DNA of 64,000 bases from Pisolithus tinctorius (GCA_024663395.1 JANFAH010000029.1:434001-498000); one strand, 5' to 3'; numbered from the stretch's first letter, positions 43,576-53,971 are shown. The notes: generated by a model not told the origin, from the sequence alone. Numbers and translations are program-made.

Positions 43576-45983
43576 TCCCAGGGGTACTCAAGATCTTGAC
43601 TGTCCCCAGTCAACTGGAAGGCAGCTCCACTGCACAGGATCCCAAAACCATGAGGGAGGGGGCAAGACATCAACTCGTCAATGAAAAATGGGTGCTTGAA
43701 ATGCCATGATATGAGATATGATGACAGAAGGGAATGCAGCAAGTAACTTGCAAAACAAGTGGAGAGAATCTGCATGCCCAATCCTGAGATATCCACAAAT
43801 CCGCCCAAAGGTACCCTCATCCACCAAAAAACCAAATGTAGCCACAATTTCTGCAGCAACAATGATGGAAAAGGTACCATTCTGAAGCTGTCAAACGGTA
43901 GCATCAGGATCCCGAAAAGTGAGAGATCCAGTTGAGAAATGGGCAAGATACTTGCAGAGTCATCCTAAAGTGCCTGCAACAACACAACAGGGCATATCTC
44001 CACAACGGCAGCAGCGAGCATGATGTATGATAGACCGTCAGAAAGCCCTCAACAGGTAGTACAACGTCCCTCAAAAGCGAAAGGTCCGGCAGTAAAACAG
44101 GCAAGTTACCGCACATACAACTTTGTTGACTGAAAAGGGAACACTGCAGACCAGCGACGGATGCTCGGGACGCGGCGAAAATGCCAGTAATGATGGAGGG
44201 GAATGTAAAGAACATGCTGAAAAAGAGACGGAGGGAATCTGTCTACGCGGGCCTGAGATATTCACAAAGTTGTCCGAAAGTGCCTCTGACCACAAAAACA
44301 AGTGTATCTTGACAGTGTCTGCACGGAATTTGACAAAAGAGGCGTCCCCAGAAAGGTATATGCAGGGGGAACGGACTGCCGGGAAAGCGAGAGGATCAGT
44401 GCTCGGATGCACGAGATACGACGAGAGGACCTTGAGGGCAGGGAGAAGCGGTCGACATGCACAACAACGGCTGGGACAATCAACACGAAGTTCCAGGAGG
44501 CGGTAGGGGACTCCTAGACGAACAGGGAGAATGCGGAAATACGCCAATTGGATCACCTGATCCTGAGTTACATGCCAAACTGTCCCGAAACCCTCCAAGC
44601 ATGAAAATGGCAACATCTCAACAACGGTTGTGCAGAGTTTTATAAACTATGCATCCCCAGGAAGGGCTCAGCGAGAGGAATGAACGACCAAAAAAGCGAG
44701 AGGAGCGACACAGAACTGCGTGAGCAACTATGGCAAGACCTCAAGGATGGGCCTTTGCACAAAAATGCAAACATCTCCAGAGCTACTGGACTAAAAGAAC
44801 AATCCTGATATCAACATGGAGCATTCGTTGTGGACTACAATCCTCCAAAGAAGCGAGAGGAGCAATGCAGAAACGAGCGAGATACGACCACAGAACCCTG
44901 AGAATGGACCTATCCACAAAAATGCGAATATCTCCTGAACGGCTGGGCGCATGCAAATGAGCTTGGTACCGACAGAGAGCTGACGTCGAGTAGTACGAGT
45001 CTGCCAAAAAGCGAGAGTCACGGCGTAAAAACGAGCGAGATACGCGCTGGACACGTGCTCAGTATGGAGGTAGTATTCACCTTGATGAGCAACGAGCAGT
45101 GTCAATGGTGGCCTTGTCAACAGCATGCCTTGCTGGAACTGTATCTGCAGATGGGAGGCGTTGTGTAGAGCACAGAAAGGTGCTAGGTGCGATGCTACTT
45201 GGCATTCTGCGGGGAACTCGAGCCTGGGGGGGTAAAACACAGAACAAAAGTAAAGAAAAACTAAATGTGTATAATATACTGAAAACTTCGCATAACGACG
45301 TAGGTAGATCCATGCTAGATACTGTAAGATCCATAAGCAAAAAAGAAACAAAAAAAAAAAACATAACAGAATTTGGGTGACACACAGCATTAATGTGCTC
45401 TTCAAGAGCGCTGGGGAGTGCGACTGTGGCTGTGCGACCACTTCGGCTTCGAGTGGGCGAATGAATGGACTTTCCTTGGGTATGAGTGAGAGTGTGAGCA
45501 CAAGGACAAAGATGAAGAAGAGGAAGAAGAAGGGAGTGAGCTACTGGTCAAATATGAATATGAGCACCTTTGAGTGTGATACTGCTTCAAGCTGCAGGTA
45601 TACAACTGGACTGGTATGAATTCATCTTTCGAATGTGTGTACAAACCTGTTCAAGTCTGCGAGTGCGAGCGTGAATGAGGGTGTGAGGGTGATTGGCCTC
45701 GGCCACGTGGCCACCTCAACTGTGGCAGCGCATGCGGTGAGCTACGAGAGTGCTTGGCTGACAAGCAACGAGACTGAACAGCTGGCAGGTCAGGTACTAC
45801 TGTCTCAAGCTGGAGAGTAGGTAGGGACTGAGTAGGTGCGATGCTTGTCTGAGTGGGTATGTGCGATAGCATGTTGAACATGCTTTGAGAGGGTGTGGCT
45901 GTGGGTGAAAGCAAGTGAGCAGGCGATGAGCCTGTATGAGCCTCAAGCTGGCTTGTCAACAAAGACCAGTTGTCGAGACAGTC
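43576..45983 (-). other. Element C interior downstream of gag, no recognised protein
   Basis: About 2.4 kb. From 44,000 to 45,100 it is built of loosely repeated phrases (AAAAGCGAGAG, GCGAGATACG, CATCTCCACAACGG-like), as in long untranslated retroelement interiors. A 236-codon frame (45,501-44,791) contains hydrophobic stretches but resembles nothing I know, and its sequence overlaps these repeats. CpG content is higher here than in neighbouring element A. Confidence 0.5.
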
Positions 45984-46645
45984 TCATAGAGTCTGTCCGG
46001 CAACTTCACATGGGATTTCCTGACCTGTAGGTAGAACAATGTGACTGTTTACAAGTAGACACTTTCCTGAAGCTGAATATGACTTGAACAAATGGCAACC
46101 TGCCTGAATATGGCCTGAAAGTCCACAGAAGAAGCAGAACGAATACGAACAGTGGGGTGTACAGCTGTCCAAGGCATGTGGTGGCTGCACGTGTGAACTG
46201 TCAACCTTGCAGCTCTTCCAGAGGCCATCGCTGAGCGTGAGAACCCATCCTGCTGCAGCTATAAGACTAGGTAGAGTAAAGGTTTGAGCTGGTGGGTCAT
46301 GGAACTCAAGAAGCTCTTGTCTGAACTCAGGCAGGAATCCATAAAAGAAGATGGATGTTAGGTGGGGTTGTGGCCCATGTTCCTTTTCAAGAGACAATGA
46401 AAAGCAATGAAAAATGTGATAATATTTGCCCAGGGATGATGTCAAGATGGTGTCTGAGCTTGCAAGCACCTTGCGAAGCTTGTAGAACTTGTTTTGAGTG
46501 ACCTCCTGTAATTCCAGATACTGCTGAGTGATTTCCGAGGTAAAATGAGCCCAATCTCCTTGACTACCACTGACAAAGTGGGACCAGAGGTCCACTGACT
46601 CAAAAGGCGCATACTTGAGAGCAAACCTGATTCACTTGGGTCCAT
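45984..46645 (-). CDS. Element C gag-like protein
   Basis: 203 codons from the Met at 46,595 (a frame upstream to 46,645 also fits). SQGDWAHFTSEITQQYLELQ, then LGKYYHIFHCFSLSLEKEHG and SIFFYGFLPEFRQELLEF have the pattern of a fungal retrotransposon capsid. The zinc knuckle CFFCGLSGHIQAGC (CX2CX4HX4C) at about 46,140 supports RNA binding. The reading continues into LPTGQEIPCEVAGQTL and stops at 45,984. No enzyme follows, so the protein could package C RNA but not copy it. Confidence 0.7.
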
Positions 46646-46971
46646 CTGAGCCCAAATCTGTCACAGAAGTTGGTTATGTCATTGAAATAGGATTGTAAGT
46701 CCTCAGGGTGCCCAGAGAAGCTCAGTGCTTCAGGCAAGCCTTGACATGGGATTTTGAGGCCAAGCATGACTTCAGGAGTTTATACGAGTGTGAATAGTTG
46801 ATATGTGAATGTGCACAAGCAAGAAAACACAAATATGCAACTAATGCAAGTGCAAAAGTGAGACTGAGGTGAAACTGCTAAACTGAGCCTGAAAAATGCG
46901 AAAACAAAGCTGGGAACTGCAAAAACAAATCTGAGAAGGTTGGGGAGGGGTGCCAGGCTAAGACAGAAGCC

Positions 46972-46990
46972 CCTCACAGTGGGCTCCAGT
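46972..46990 (-). other. Primer-binding site of element C
   Basis: On the minus strand the 19 bases directly after the 5' LTR are the same as at 20,298-20,316 in element A. Confidence 0.8.
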
Positions 46991-47342
46991 TGTAGGAAAA
47001 TGGATTTTAGAGGGAGAGTGAGGGGAAGGGTGAAACCTGAGGGAAGAGAGTAGGCCAAAAGGGGCTTCTATAGCCTGGGACTGGATGGAGGGGATGTCTG
47101 AGGGCTTCTATGGCTGTCTGGGTGCAGGGAAATGACCTGCTCGAACTCACGTCTCTCATCTGTGGTAACTTGTCTATTTTTTCTAAAGGAAAAAAACCAT
47201 ACACAAGTAGCACTACTGCTGACTAAGCAACCAAAAATGCGAAATCTAAGTGCAACTCATAGCAAAAAGTATCTAGAATGAAAATGAAGTAAAACAAGTA
47301 AAATAAGGCAATTCCCCTGGTAGGGAAATTACATTCCCTACA
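46991..47342 (-). repeat. Element C 5' LTR (coding-strand sense)
   Basis: 352 bp; partner of 43,220-43,575. Its end on the coding strand, TTTTCCTACA, equals the end of the A 3' LTR. Confidence 0.92.
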
Positions 47343-47346
47343 ATGT

Positions 47347-47499
47347 CATGAACCACTACCACTACAAAGTGCTGGGTCTCACCTTCTAGTCTCGGTGGTC
47401 TAGAATCCCTTGGGACGAACAATTTGTTCCCTTCATTTTTTATTGTTGTTATCTAAGCCATCTAGCTCATATTATACAGCTACTTGGACTTTTCCTACA
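47347..47499 (+). repeat. Element A 3' LTR, second part
   Basis: Continues the 3' LTR after C and ends TTTTCCTACA. Followed by the GTGG target duplication of A (47,500-47,503). Confidence 0.9.
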
Positions 47500-47503
47500 G
47501 TGG

Positions 47504-48094
47504 ACTCAGAGGAGTGGAGATGAAACTCCAGAGGGAAACTCAGAGGGAGTTGGAAGTGGGGACTTTATTGTTGATATTCATACTGATTACATCAGAGTAT
47601 TATGTGGCCTTATATATGATGTAGGTCAAGGGTGGGGCAGTGTAGAATGCAAGCCAATAAACATATAACAGGTTAGCAGTACCTCCAACACAAGGGATAG
47701 AGGATAGGGATGATGGGGACCTTAACTGAGACAAGGGAACTACTACAATGAGGGAGAGAGGGTAAATACTGAAGGAGTGGAAGAATGGAGACAAACCAAC
47801 ACAAGGGCAGAACCCTATCTGGGATGCAGGGTTGCAAGTCTGACATCCTGACAAGCCAACCAAGGTCTCAGGGAAGGCACAGGTGAAGGTCTGGCCTTCA
47901 TGTGACTGGCCTGAGAGTGGAGGTGGGCAGAGTTGGTTGGAATACAGACAGGGGACCTCAGAGAGGTGCAGAGATGTGTCAGAAGGGTCATAGGAGTGCA
48001 GGAATGCATCAGAAGAGGGCAGAGAAAGGTTCCCAGGGTGCAGAAGAGGGTGGAGTAGATGTTAGGGGCTTATGCCAATGTCATGGTCATGACA
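47504..48094 (-). repeat. E-type LTR, main part, interrupted by element A
   Basis: On the minus strand it starts TGTCATGACCATGACATTGG at 48,094 and includes ATATATAAGGCC (about 47,612) as TATA box. It matches the 3' LTR of element E (56,651-56,131) over about 520 bp. Its remaining end lies at 19,373-19,640, beyond element A. Confidence 0.82.
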
Positions 48095-48250
48095 GTGACA
48101 CTGGGAAAACATTGTTCTGCTGATAGCCATTTACTAGTTGAGAGGACTAAAAATTCATTACAAAATGTACTAGAGCTGCCCTGGGGTCCTTTTTGGCAAT
48201 CCCCAATGTGTGATTTTGATTTTCTGATTTTCCCTGAACATTTGAAAAAC
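48095..48250 (-). repeat. Dispersed repeat, inverted copy of 18,815-18,975
   Basis: About 150 bp, including GGTCCTTTTTGGCAATCCCC. It starts exactly at the LTR border, just as its partner lies outside the other end. Confidence 0.7.
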
Positions 48251-48301
48251 ACTGTAAATACTCAACTCCTGCCACATGTTGACCCTACTGGTGGTCAGAT
48301 T

Positions 48302-48333
48302 AGCACACACACACACACACATATATATATATA
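48302..48333. repeat. (CA)n(TA)n microsatellite
   Basis: ACACACACACACACAC is followed by ATATATATATATAT. Confidence 0.95.
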
Positions 48334-48482
48334 CCAAGTCCATGATGTGCTAGACAATGCTGTGCATCAGCAACATCAACAACATCCTGCAATTGTGTTT
48401 CAGTTGCCACCTTGTTTCCAAGGTAGATGTGCATGCTAAAATGAAATATCCATCTTTAATGTGCATCCATAGATGCAAACAC

Positions 48483-48920
48483 TTACATACTTTCTCTGCT
48501 GTAATGAGTAGTCAGATACAACAAGGTGACTTGAAAAGTGAAGTGTACCTCAATGTACCTGATAAAGGGTTGTCGATCATGAGGATTGAATCTTGCAATC
48601 TCAATGACATCTCTGAGGTGATATTTCCAGAATCTGTTAAGCCTGGGTCTAATACCATCTACTCTGACAAGAATAGAGTCAACAGGAAGTGTTTGAATGA
48701 AGGCTGCCTGGGTCCAACATTTATCAGAGGTGCTAGGGGCCATATGGATAAAGGCCAATAGAGTGGAAGTGTTGCAGAAATCTATGCAGATAAACTTGGT
48801 CACATGTGAGTAGCAACAATGTCTAGTACTCACCTTTACAGATACACTAGGTGCAAAAATAAGTAAAGTAAGAGAAGTGTCAAAAGATACAGTATCCATG
48901 CTCACCTCAGTCACACACAA
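48483..48920 (-). CDS. Hypothetical ORF of 145 residues
   Basis: An open frame on the minus strand (start MCVTEVSMDTVSFDTSLTLL). The second half (SILVRVDGIRPRLNRFW, then RDVIEIARFNPHDRQPF) has the mixed composition of a real protein. I see no named domain. No TGA stop interrupts it although the surrounding DNA is CpG-poor. It could be a fragment of a dispersed hypothetical family. Confidence 0.3.
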   Translation of the reverse strand: MCVTEVSMDTVSFDTSLTLLIFAPSVSVKVSTRHCCYSHVTKFICIDFCNTSTLLAFIHMAPSTSDKCWTQAAFIQTLPVDSILVRVDGIRPRLNRFWKYHLRDVIEIARFNPHDRQPFIRYIEVHFTFQVTLLYLTTHYSRESM

Positions 48921-49098
48921 GTAGCAACAACATCTGAGGTGATGAGTTTACAATACAAGACCAAATACTCATAAGCATAATACCAATAGCCCTCTGGTCA
49001 CTCCTGGACACATGGCACAAGGACATGTCATGTACAGTGGCTCAAAAAACTGACCACATGTTTGTATGTTTTACATTAGTTATGACTAAATGCAATAA

Positions 49099-49120
49099 CC
49101 CCTAACCCTAGCCCTAAACC
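49099..49120. repeat. Telomere-like motif in the left arm
   Basis: CCCTAACCCTAGCCCTAAAC is close to the fungal telomere repeat (TTAGGG on the other strand), about three units. The right arm has the complement at about 50,525-50,546. Confidence 0.5.
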
Positions 49121-49283
49121 ATGAGCGTATGAAATAGGGTACTTACTCTTGGCTTTCTATTGGTCCATGAATCAAGTGATTTGGATTGGAATTGATAGAA
49201 TAGCAGCCATTTGAAAATGACATGTCATGCAGTCAGTTTTTTGACTTTAAGGTTTGATTACATAGTTTTGAGTTTAACAAAGT

Positions 49284-49589
49284 TTAAAATGCTGTGAGGT
49301 GCTTACTAATGCTTACATGGTATATCACATGGTCTATTTGATGATTTGTCATCATACAAACAATGCCAAACAATGAATTGGGTCCATCAAGGCTCCCTCT
49401 TCTACTCCAACTCATGAAACCATCCTCCTGGTCCATCTGGGCCATTTTCTTAGAGTAATCCCCATAAATATTGGTGCCCACTACAGTAATGTCATCAGGG
49501 TATATGTCCAACACAATCAAACCCTTAAGAAATCTGCTTTCAGTCATCCCTGTGCTGTTTCCCCCACCCATACCTGATATGTTCTGCAA
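49284..49589 (-). CDS. 101-residue ORF in the left fold-back arm
   Basis: Starts MQNISGMGGGNSTGMTESRF and contains GLIVLDIYPDDITVVGTNIY and a Cys-Met-Met near the end. It equals the ORF at 50,056-50,361 residue for residue. I do not recognise it. It may be only the translation of an arm that is preserved for another reason, because no promoter or intron boundary is obvious. Confidence 0.35.
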   Translation of the reverse strand: MQNISGMGGGNSTGMTESRFLKGLIVLDIYPDDITVVGTNIYGDYSKKMAQMDQEDGFMSWSRRGSLDGPNSLFGIVCMMTNHQIDHVIYHVSISKHLTAF

Positions 49590-50055
49590 CTAATCAGTAC
49601 TGAGAATGCTGAAAAAGCCATGATGGTTAATCTGGCACTGTAAAACATGACCAACAATCCAATCACCTCTTATCTGGTGGGTTTCCACCTCAAGGGTGCT
49701 GGGTTGAGGGCTAGGGTGAGCTGAAAACCTTCATTACATTCCAGGTGCCCTGGGGGGATAGTCCACTGAACTGCTAGGAAGGAGATTCCATCAATCCATC
49801 TAGGCCTGGGTATTACCTATGGTCTTATATGACCAAATCACACATTCCCAGTCATCCACAGTCAGCTGAGAGCACAGTCTAGCCATGCTTCCCATGCCAC
49901 CTGAAGTGCACAGGAATGTTTTGTCTCACCCCAGCATTGAAACTAATTGTACTGTGGTGAAAATGTACTGGTTAAAAGGTGTTTTGTTTGTTCATCATTT
50001 TCTGATGTACCAGATTGACCTCCATGGCATTTCCAGCTGTCTCAGTACTGATTAG

Positions 50056-50361
50056 GTGCAGAACATATCAGGTATGGGTGGGGGAAACAGCACAGGGATG
50101 ACTGAAAGCAGATTTCTTAAGGGTTTGATTGTGTTGGACATATACCCTGATGACATTACTGTAGTGGGCACCAATATTTATGGGGATTACTCTAAGAAAA
50201 TGGCCCAGATGGACCAGGAGGATGGTTTCATGAGTTGGAGTAGAAGAGGGAGCCTTGATGGACCCAATTCATTGTTTGGCATTGTTTGTATGATGACAAA
50301 TCATCAAATAGACCATGTGATATACCATGTAAGCATTAGTAAGCACCTCACAGCATTTTAA
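50056..50361 (+). CDS. 101-residue ORF in the right fold-back arm
   Basis: Identical product to 49,284-49,589, opposite strand. Both reading frames point away from the spacer. The first codons lie within about 70 bp of the point where the arms diverge. Confidence 0.35.
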   Translation: MQNISGMGGGNSTGMTESRFLKGLIVLDIYPDDITVVGTNIYGDYSKKMAQMDQEDGFMSWSRRGSLDGPNSLFGIVCMMTNHQIDHVIYHVSISKHLTAF

Positions 50362-51022
50362 ACTTTGTTAAACTCAAAACTATGTAATCAAACCTTAAAG
50401 TCAAAAAACTGACTGCATGACATGTCATTTTCAAATGGCTGCTATTCTATCAATTCCAATCCAAATCACTTGATTCATGGACCAATAGAAAGCCAAGAGT
50501 AAGTACCCTATTTCATACGCTCATGGTTTAGGGCTAGGGTTAGGGGTTATTGCATTTAGTCATAACTAATGTAAAACATACAAACATGCAGTCAGTTTTT
50601 TGAGCCACTGTATGTATCAGGTAGAAAATTATAAAGAACATATACATGACATGCCATGACAAGCATCAGTTCCAATGCAGTATGTCATGTCCATGATTCT
50701 CAGACTCAAGCCTGGTCCAGTCTGGACCCCTAGCCCCTATCTCCAGTCAAGTCCAGTCCTAGTCTGACCTAGAAAACCCAACTCCAGCCCTAAATAACCC
50801 AACTCTGGCCTAGATAACTCAGGTCCAGTGTTTTACCCCTATCTCCAGTCCACTCCAGCCTCTCAGCCTTGTGCTGCTCCACCCTGGTCCTCCCAGGTCC
50901 ATGTCCAGGTCACCTGGACATAAATCCAGTCTGTTCTCCTATGCTTGTGCTATATTTAGTCCAGTCCTTTCATCTGACTTTTGCTTACTGTACAAAACCT
51001 GTTCTGACTCTGGTTATGCCAG

Positions 51023-52837
51023 TGTCACACACCAGAGGTGTTTGGTGACATGGACATGGATACAGCTGATGAATGGAGATGAAGACCATAGCCCTCATGC
51101 AAAGAAGGACAGCCAGAAATGTTGGCAGTCATCCCTCACACAAGAATGAGTTGTCAATGCCAAAGAAGAAGAAAAAGAAGGAAGTGAGTTAAGCACTAAT
51201 GAAAATTCTTAAGCACCTGTGTATGGCATTCCAGTTTGACATATCTCCACCATTTCTGCAGATACCAACACCATTCCCACACTTGCTTATAGTGCTCAGC
51301 CATGCAATCCTACTGTCCAAAATTGGGAAGGATCTGCACACTCCACATATTTCTACAGCACTCCCTCCACAAGACACTCATTTCACTAATTCTTCTGATA
51401 TGGCCACCTCCACATCAATCATTTTGCTTTTCCCCTTTGCTAGGGACCATGGCTACATATATCTGCCAGGAGTTCCGACCAGCTTCTGTCCTGAAGCATC
51501 CTGGTACATCCTGCCCTTGTCTGCCCCCTCTCAGCCCATCCAGCTTGGACAGTGCATTCTTTTTGTCAGTATGACCTCTAGGAGGACATTCTTTGGTTGC
51601 CTCAGGTCTGTCATTCAGCTAGAAAGGTCTTATGTGGTTGTTTCAGTCTCCCCACTCCAAGAAGCATATGGATCCTTCCTCCCTGCTCCCTGCAATGTCT
51701 TCATACCAATCTCATCTTTCATTCTTCCAAAATTGTGACAGCTGCAGTATAATCTACTGTTCTCCACTCTTCCTGATTGCATTCATGATGAGTATGACAC
51801 ACATCTTGCCTTCTTGTTGCAAGATACAGCAGAAGATGCTCCCCCTTCATCCTCTCTTCCAACAGAGCCTCATTCATGAAGTTTTTATTTGCTTCACTGA
51901 AAGGACAGTTGGGGGGGGGGAAGTTGCAATCCCCTATGCTCCTGTCACCCCACAGACCCCCAAAGCTTGACCTCTTTCTGATACCTGACTCACCCTGTCT
52001 GCATTTGGATGTACTGTATCAGCATCAGATCAGTGCTGCCTCTGTCATCCCACCTTGGCCTAGAAGCAATCTCTTCAAGATGTGACATGTACAGCCTCCC
52101 CCTAATGCAATTCCAGTGCACTTTCCCAGTTTCTGAGATTACTTGACTCATACTTTGAAATTCTGACTGTCCTTGACTCACCTATTGCCAATACTTACCA
52201 ATCTTTTGCCTGTGCTTACTGATTCTTTGCCTTTTGGCTTACTTATCCTTACCAATGCTCACCAATGCTTTCTAAGACAATTACCCACTGCTTATATTCC
52301 TTACTTCTCAGTTACCAATCACTTACCAAGTGTTTACACCTTGTTTTCCATAGGCAATGCCCCTGTACTGTATATAAATCACTGTACTTAGATAGCTAAA
52401 AAGAAGAAGACATCAGAGAGCCCCTCTTGCTCACAATTCATTGTCCCTCAGTAAATCATTCATCAGCTTCAGTAGTTGAGACTTTATTAAGGGTCTAGCT
52501 ATCATCTACATTACCTATTAACATCTATCATCAAGTATCTTTGCATCCAGACCTTCCTGGGCTCAGATTAGCCTGGGACATTGAATTAAGTCATCATCCA
52601 TCCTGCTGTAGGCTGACAGCAGTCTACCCCATCACAACCTCTCACATTCTTGCTCCCTCTTTGTCAGGAGCACCCCCAACCCTCAGCACTTGTCTTTGAG
52701 TGTTGTGGTTCACAAAACCCTCCCAAATAAAAGGTTCCACCATCTAGGTACCATGTAGGCACACCACCACTCACTTTCATTGTCTTTTGTGTTGGTTTTT
52801 GGTTGGCTTTCACCACTGAACCACACTTTGACTCACA
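51023..52837 (+). mobile_element. D2: LTR-like unit with internal ORF, inserted in F1
   Basis: TGTCACACACC to GACTCACA, 1,815 bp. CCAG lies on both sides (51,019-51,022 and 52,838-52,841). F2 keeps the empty site as CCGG. A TATA-like GTATATAAATC is at about 52,370. Confidence 0.85.
51199..51738 (+). pseudogene. D2 ORF
   Basis: Here the frame is open from MKILKHLCMAFQFDISPPF into the conserved block (YIYLPGVPTSF, MTSRRTFFGCLRS, RSYVVVSVSPLQEAYG), because one base fewer near 51,395 fuses the two frames that are separate in the other copies. It stops at the TGA 51,736-51,738. D1 and D4 have CAA there and read on through QLQYNLL. The rest (HDEYDTHLAFLLQD) continues in frame beyond the stop. Confidence 0.5.
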
Positions 52838-53554
52838 CCAGTCACCCAGACTTGACTATTAGCCTTGGCACAGCCTCTGTGGTTGTCCACACTCTTGCTA
52901 ATCATCTTGCTAATAGCTTATTCACAAGTCCAGCTCTATGTTCATTACCCCAGAGCAGCCACATGTATTTAACCCCTGTACATACTTTGTAGCACCTCAG
53001 TCAGAATATCAACTAAGTATTACCCTTAACTCCATACCACCCTCAAGTCTACTCTATAGCTAAAGCTGAGCCTTAAGCTATCCCTGGCCCCTGTCCCAGA
53101 CCTCTCCCTGGCTTGCATAAGGGTACAGCACATAAGCTGAGACCAAGGGAGGTAGATCCAACCCCAGACCAGCTTGCCCCTGTGTGTGCTCCAAGACCAG
53201 TCACTTTCCCATGCTCCCAGCCTTAACTCTGGTCCAACCAGACTTGGCCCCTGTCTCCCAGCCTTGACTCTTGTCACCCAGACTTAGCCCCTGTCACCCA
53301 GTGTCACACACCAAAGGTGTTGTGGACATGATTACAGCTGACTCTGCCTAACTTGTTGATGAGTTGCACACCATGCCATGCATATGAAGACTAAAGCCCT
53401 CATGTGTAGAAGGACTGCTGGACATGAGCAGTCATCCTTCACACAAGAACAAGTTGTCAGTGCTAAAGAGAAAAGAGGAAGCAAGTTAAGTGCACATTGA
53501 CTCTGTTCTCATACTCACTTAAAGTGCTCAGCCACACCATCCTGCCTTCCAATT

Positions 53555-53971
53555 TTGGAAAGGATCCTCACACCCTACACATTTCTACAGCACTCCATCC
53601 ATCAGATGCTCATTTCACTAAGTCCATCAGATATGGCTGCCTCTTCATCAATCATCTCACTTGTCTCATTTGCCAGAGACAGTGGCTACATATATCTGCC
53701 AGGTGCTCCCACCAGCTTCCACCCTGAAGCCCCCTGGTTCATTCCATTGTCATCAGCCCCATCCCATCCCATGCAGCTTGGTCAGCATGTTCTCCTTGTC
53801 AGCATGACTTCCAGAAGGACATTCTTTGGTTGCCTCAGGTCTGTCACTTGGTTACAAAGGTCTTATGTGGTCATTTCAGTCTCCCCACTTGATGAAGCAT
53901 ATGGATCCTTCCTCCCTCCTCCCTGCACCATCTTTATTCCAGTCTCATCCATCATTCTCCCCACATTGTGA
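53555..53971 (+). pseudogene. D3 ORF
   Basis: 138 codons in the conserved frame, with YIYLPGAPTSFHPEAPWF, MTSRRTFFGCLRS and SPLDEAYGSFLPPPC, ended by a TGA at 53,969-53,971 where D1 and D4 have CAA. Beyond the stop the frame goes on with QLQYNLLFSSLPDHIHDEYD. Confidence 0.5.

Larger units (their letters stand above)
43220..47342 (-). mobile_element. C: non-autonomous LTR element with gag only, nested in the A 3' LTR
   Basis: LTRs of about 355 bp (43,220-43,575 and 46,991-47,342) begin and end TGTAGG..CCTACA. The primer-binding site 46,990-46,972 places the 5' LTR on the right, so C reads on the minus strand. The 3.4-kb interior has a Gag-like frame but no protease, reverse transcriptase or integrase that I can find. 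The TSD is ATGT (43,216-43,219, 47,343-47,346), confirmed by the uninterrupted LTR at about 20,140. C shares the primer site and LTR ends with A. Confidence 0.88.
19641..47499 (+). mobile_element. A: Ty3/gypsy LTR retrotransposon inflated by four nested insertions
   Basis: Two LTRs of about 650 bp (19,641-20,297 and 42,725-43,219 plus 47,347-47,499) bracket gag, protease, reverse transcriptase, RNase H and integrase on the + strand. The flanks carry GTGG on both sides (19,637-19,640 and 47,500-47,503), a 4-bp TSD, and both flanks are pieces of one E-type LTR, so this is a single insertion. Inside sit B (21,298-27,932), LINE2 (31,351-36,511), D1 (39,056-40,916) and C (43,220-47,346). Without them A would be about 10 kb, larger than usual, because of an extra 4-kb segment after the integrase. 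Many in-frame TGA stops make it inactive. Confidence 0.9.
49035..50610. mobile_element. TA-flanked fold-back element with 0.6-kb inverted arms
   Basis: The left end CAGTGGCTCAAAAAACTGAC at 49,035 and the right end GTCAGTTTTTTGAGCCACTG at 50,610 are exact inverted copies. TA lies outside both (49,033-49,034 and 50,611-50,612), the Tc1/mariner-type target. The arms are almost identical to about 49,609 / 50,036 and decayed to about 49,655 / 49,990; the spacer is about 330 bp. No transposase is recognisable. Each arm has the same 101-codon ORF reading from the middle outwards. A shorter GTCAGTTTTTTGA copy lies inside each arm about 200 bp from the end. Confidence 0.9.

Noticed and set aside
44791..45501. 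236-codon minus-strand frame in element C as a membrane protein
   Set aside because: It overlaps repetitive non-coding phrases, has no relative I know, and the hydrophobic stretch comes largely from A-rich sequence read in antisense.
49099..49120. True chromosome end or telomere relic
   Set aside because: Only about three imperfect units, present symmetrically in both arms of the same element, so it travelled with the element.
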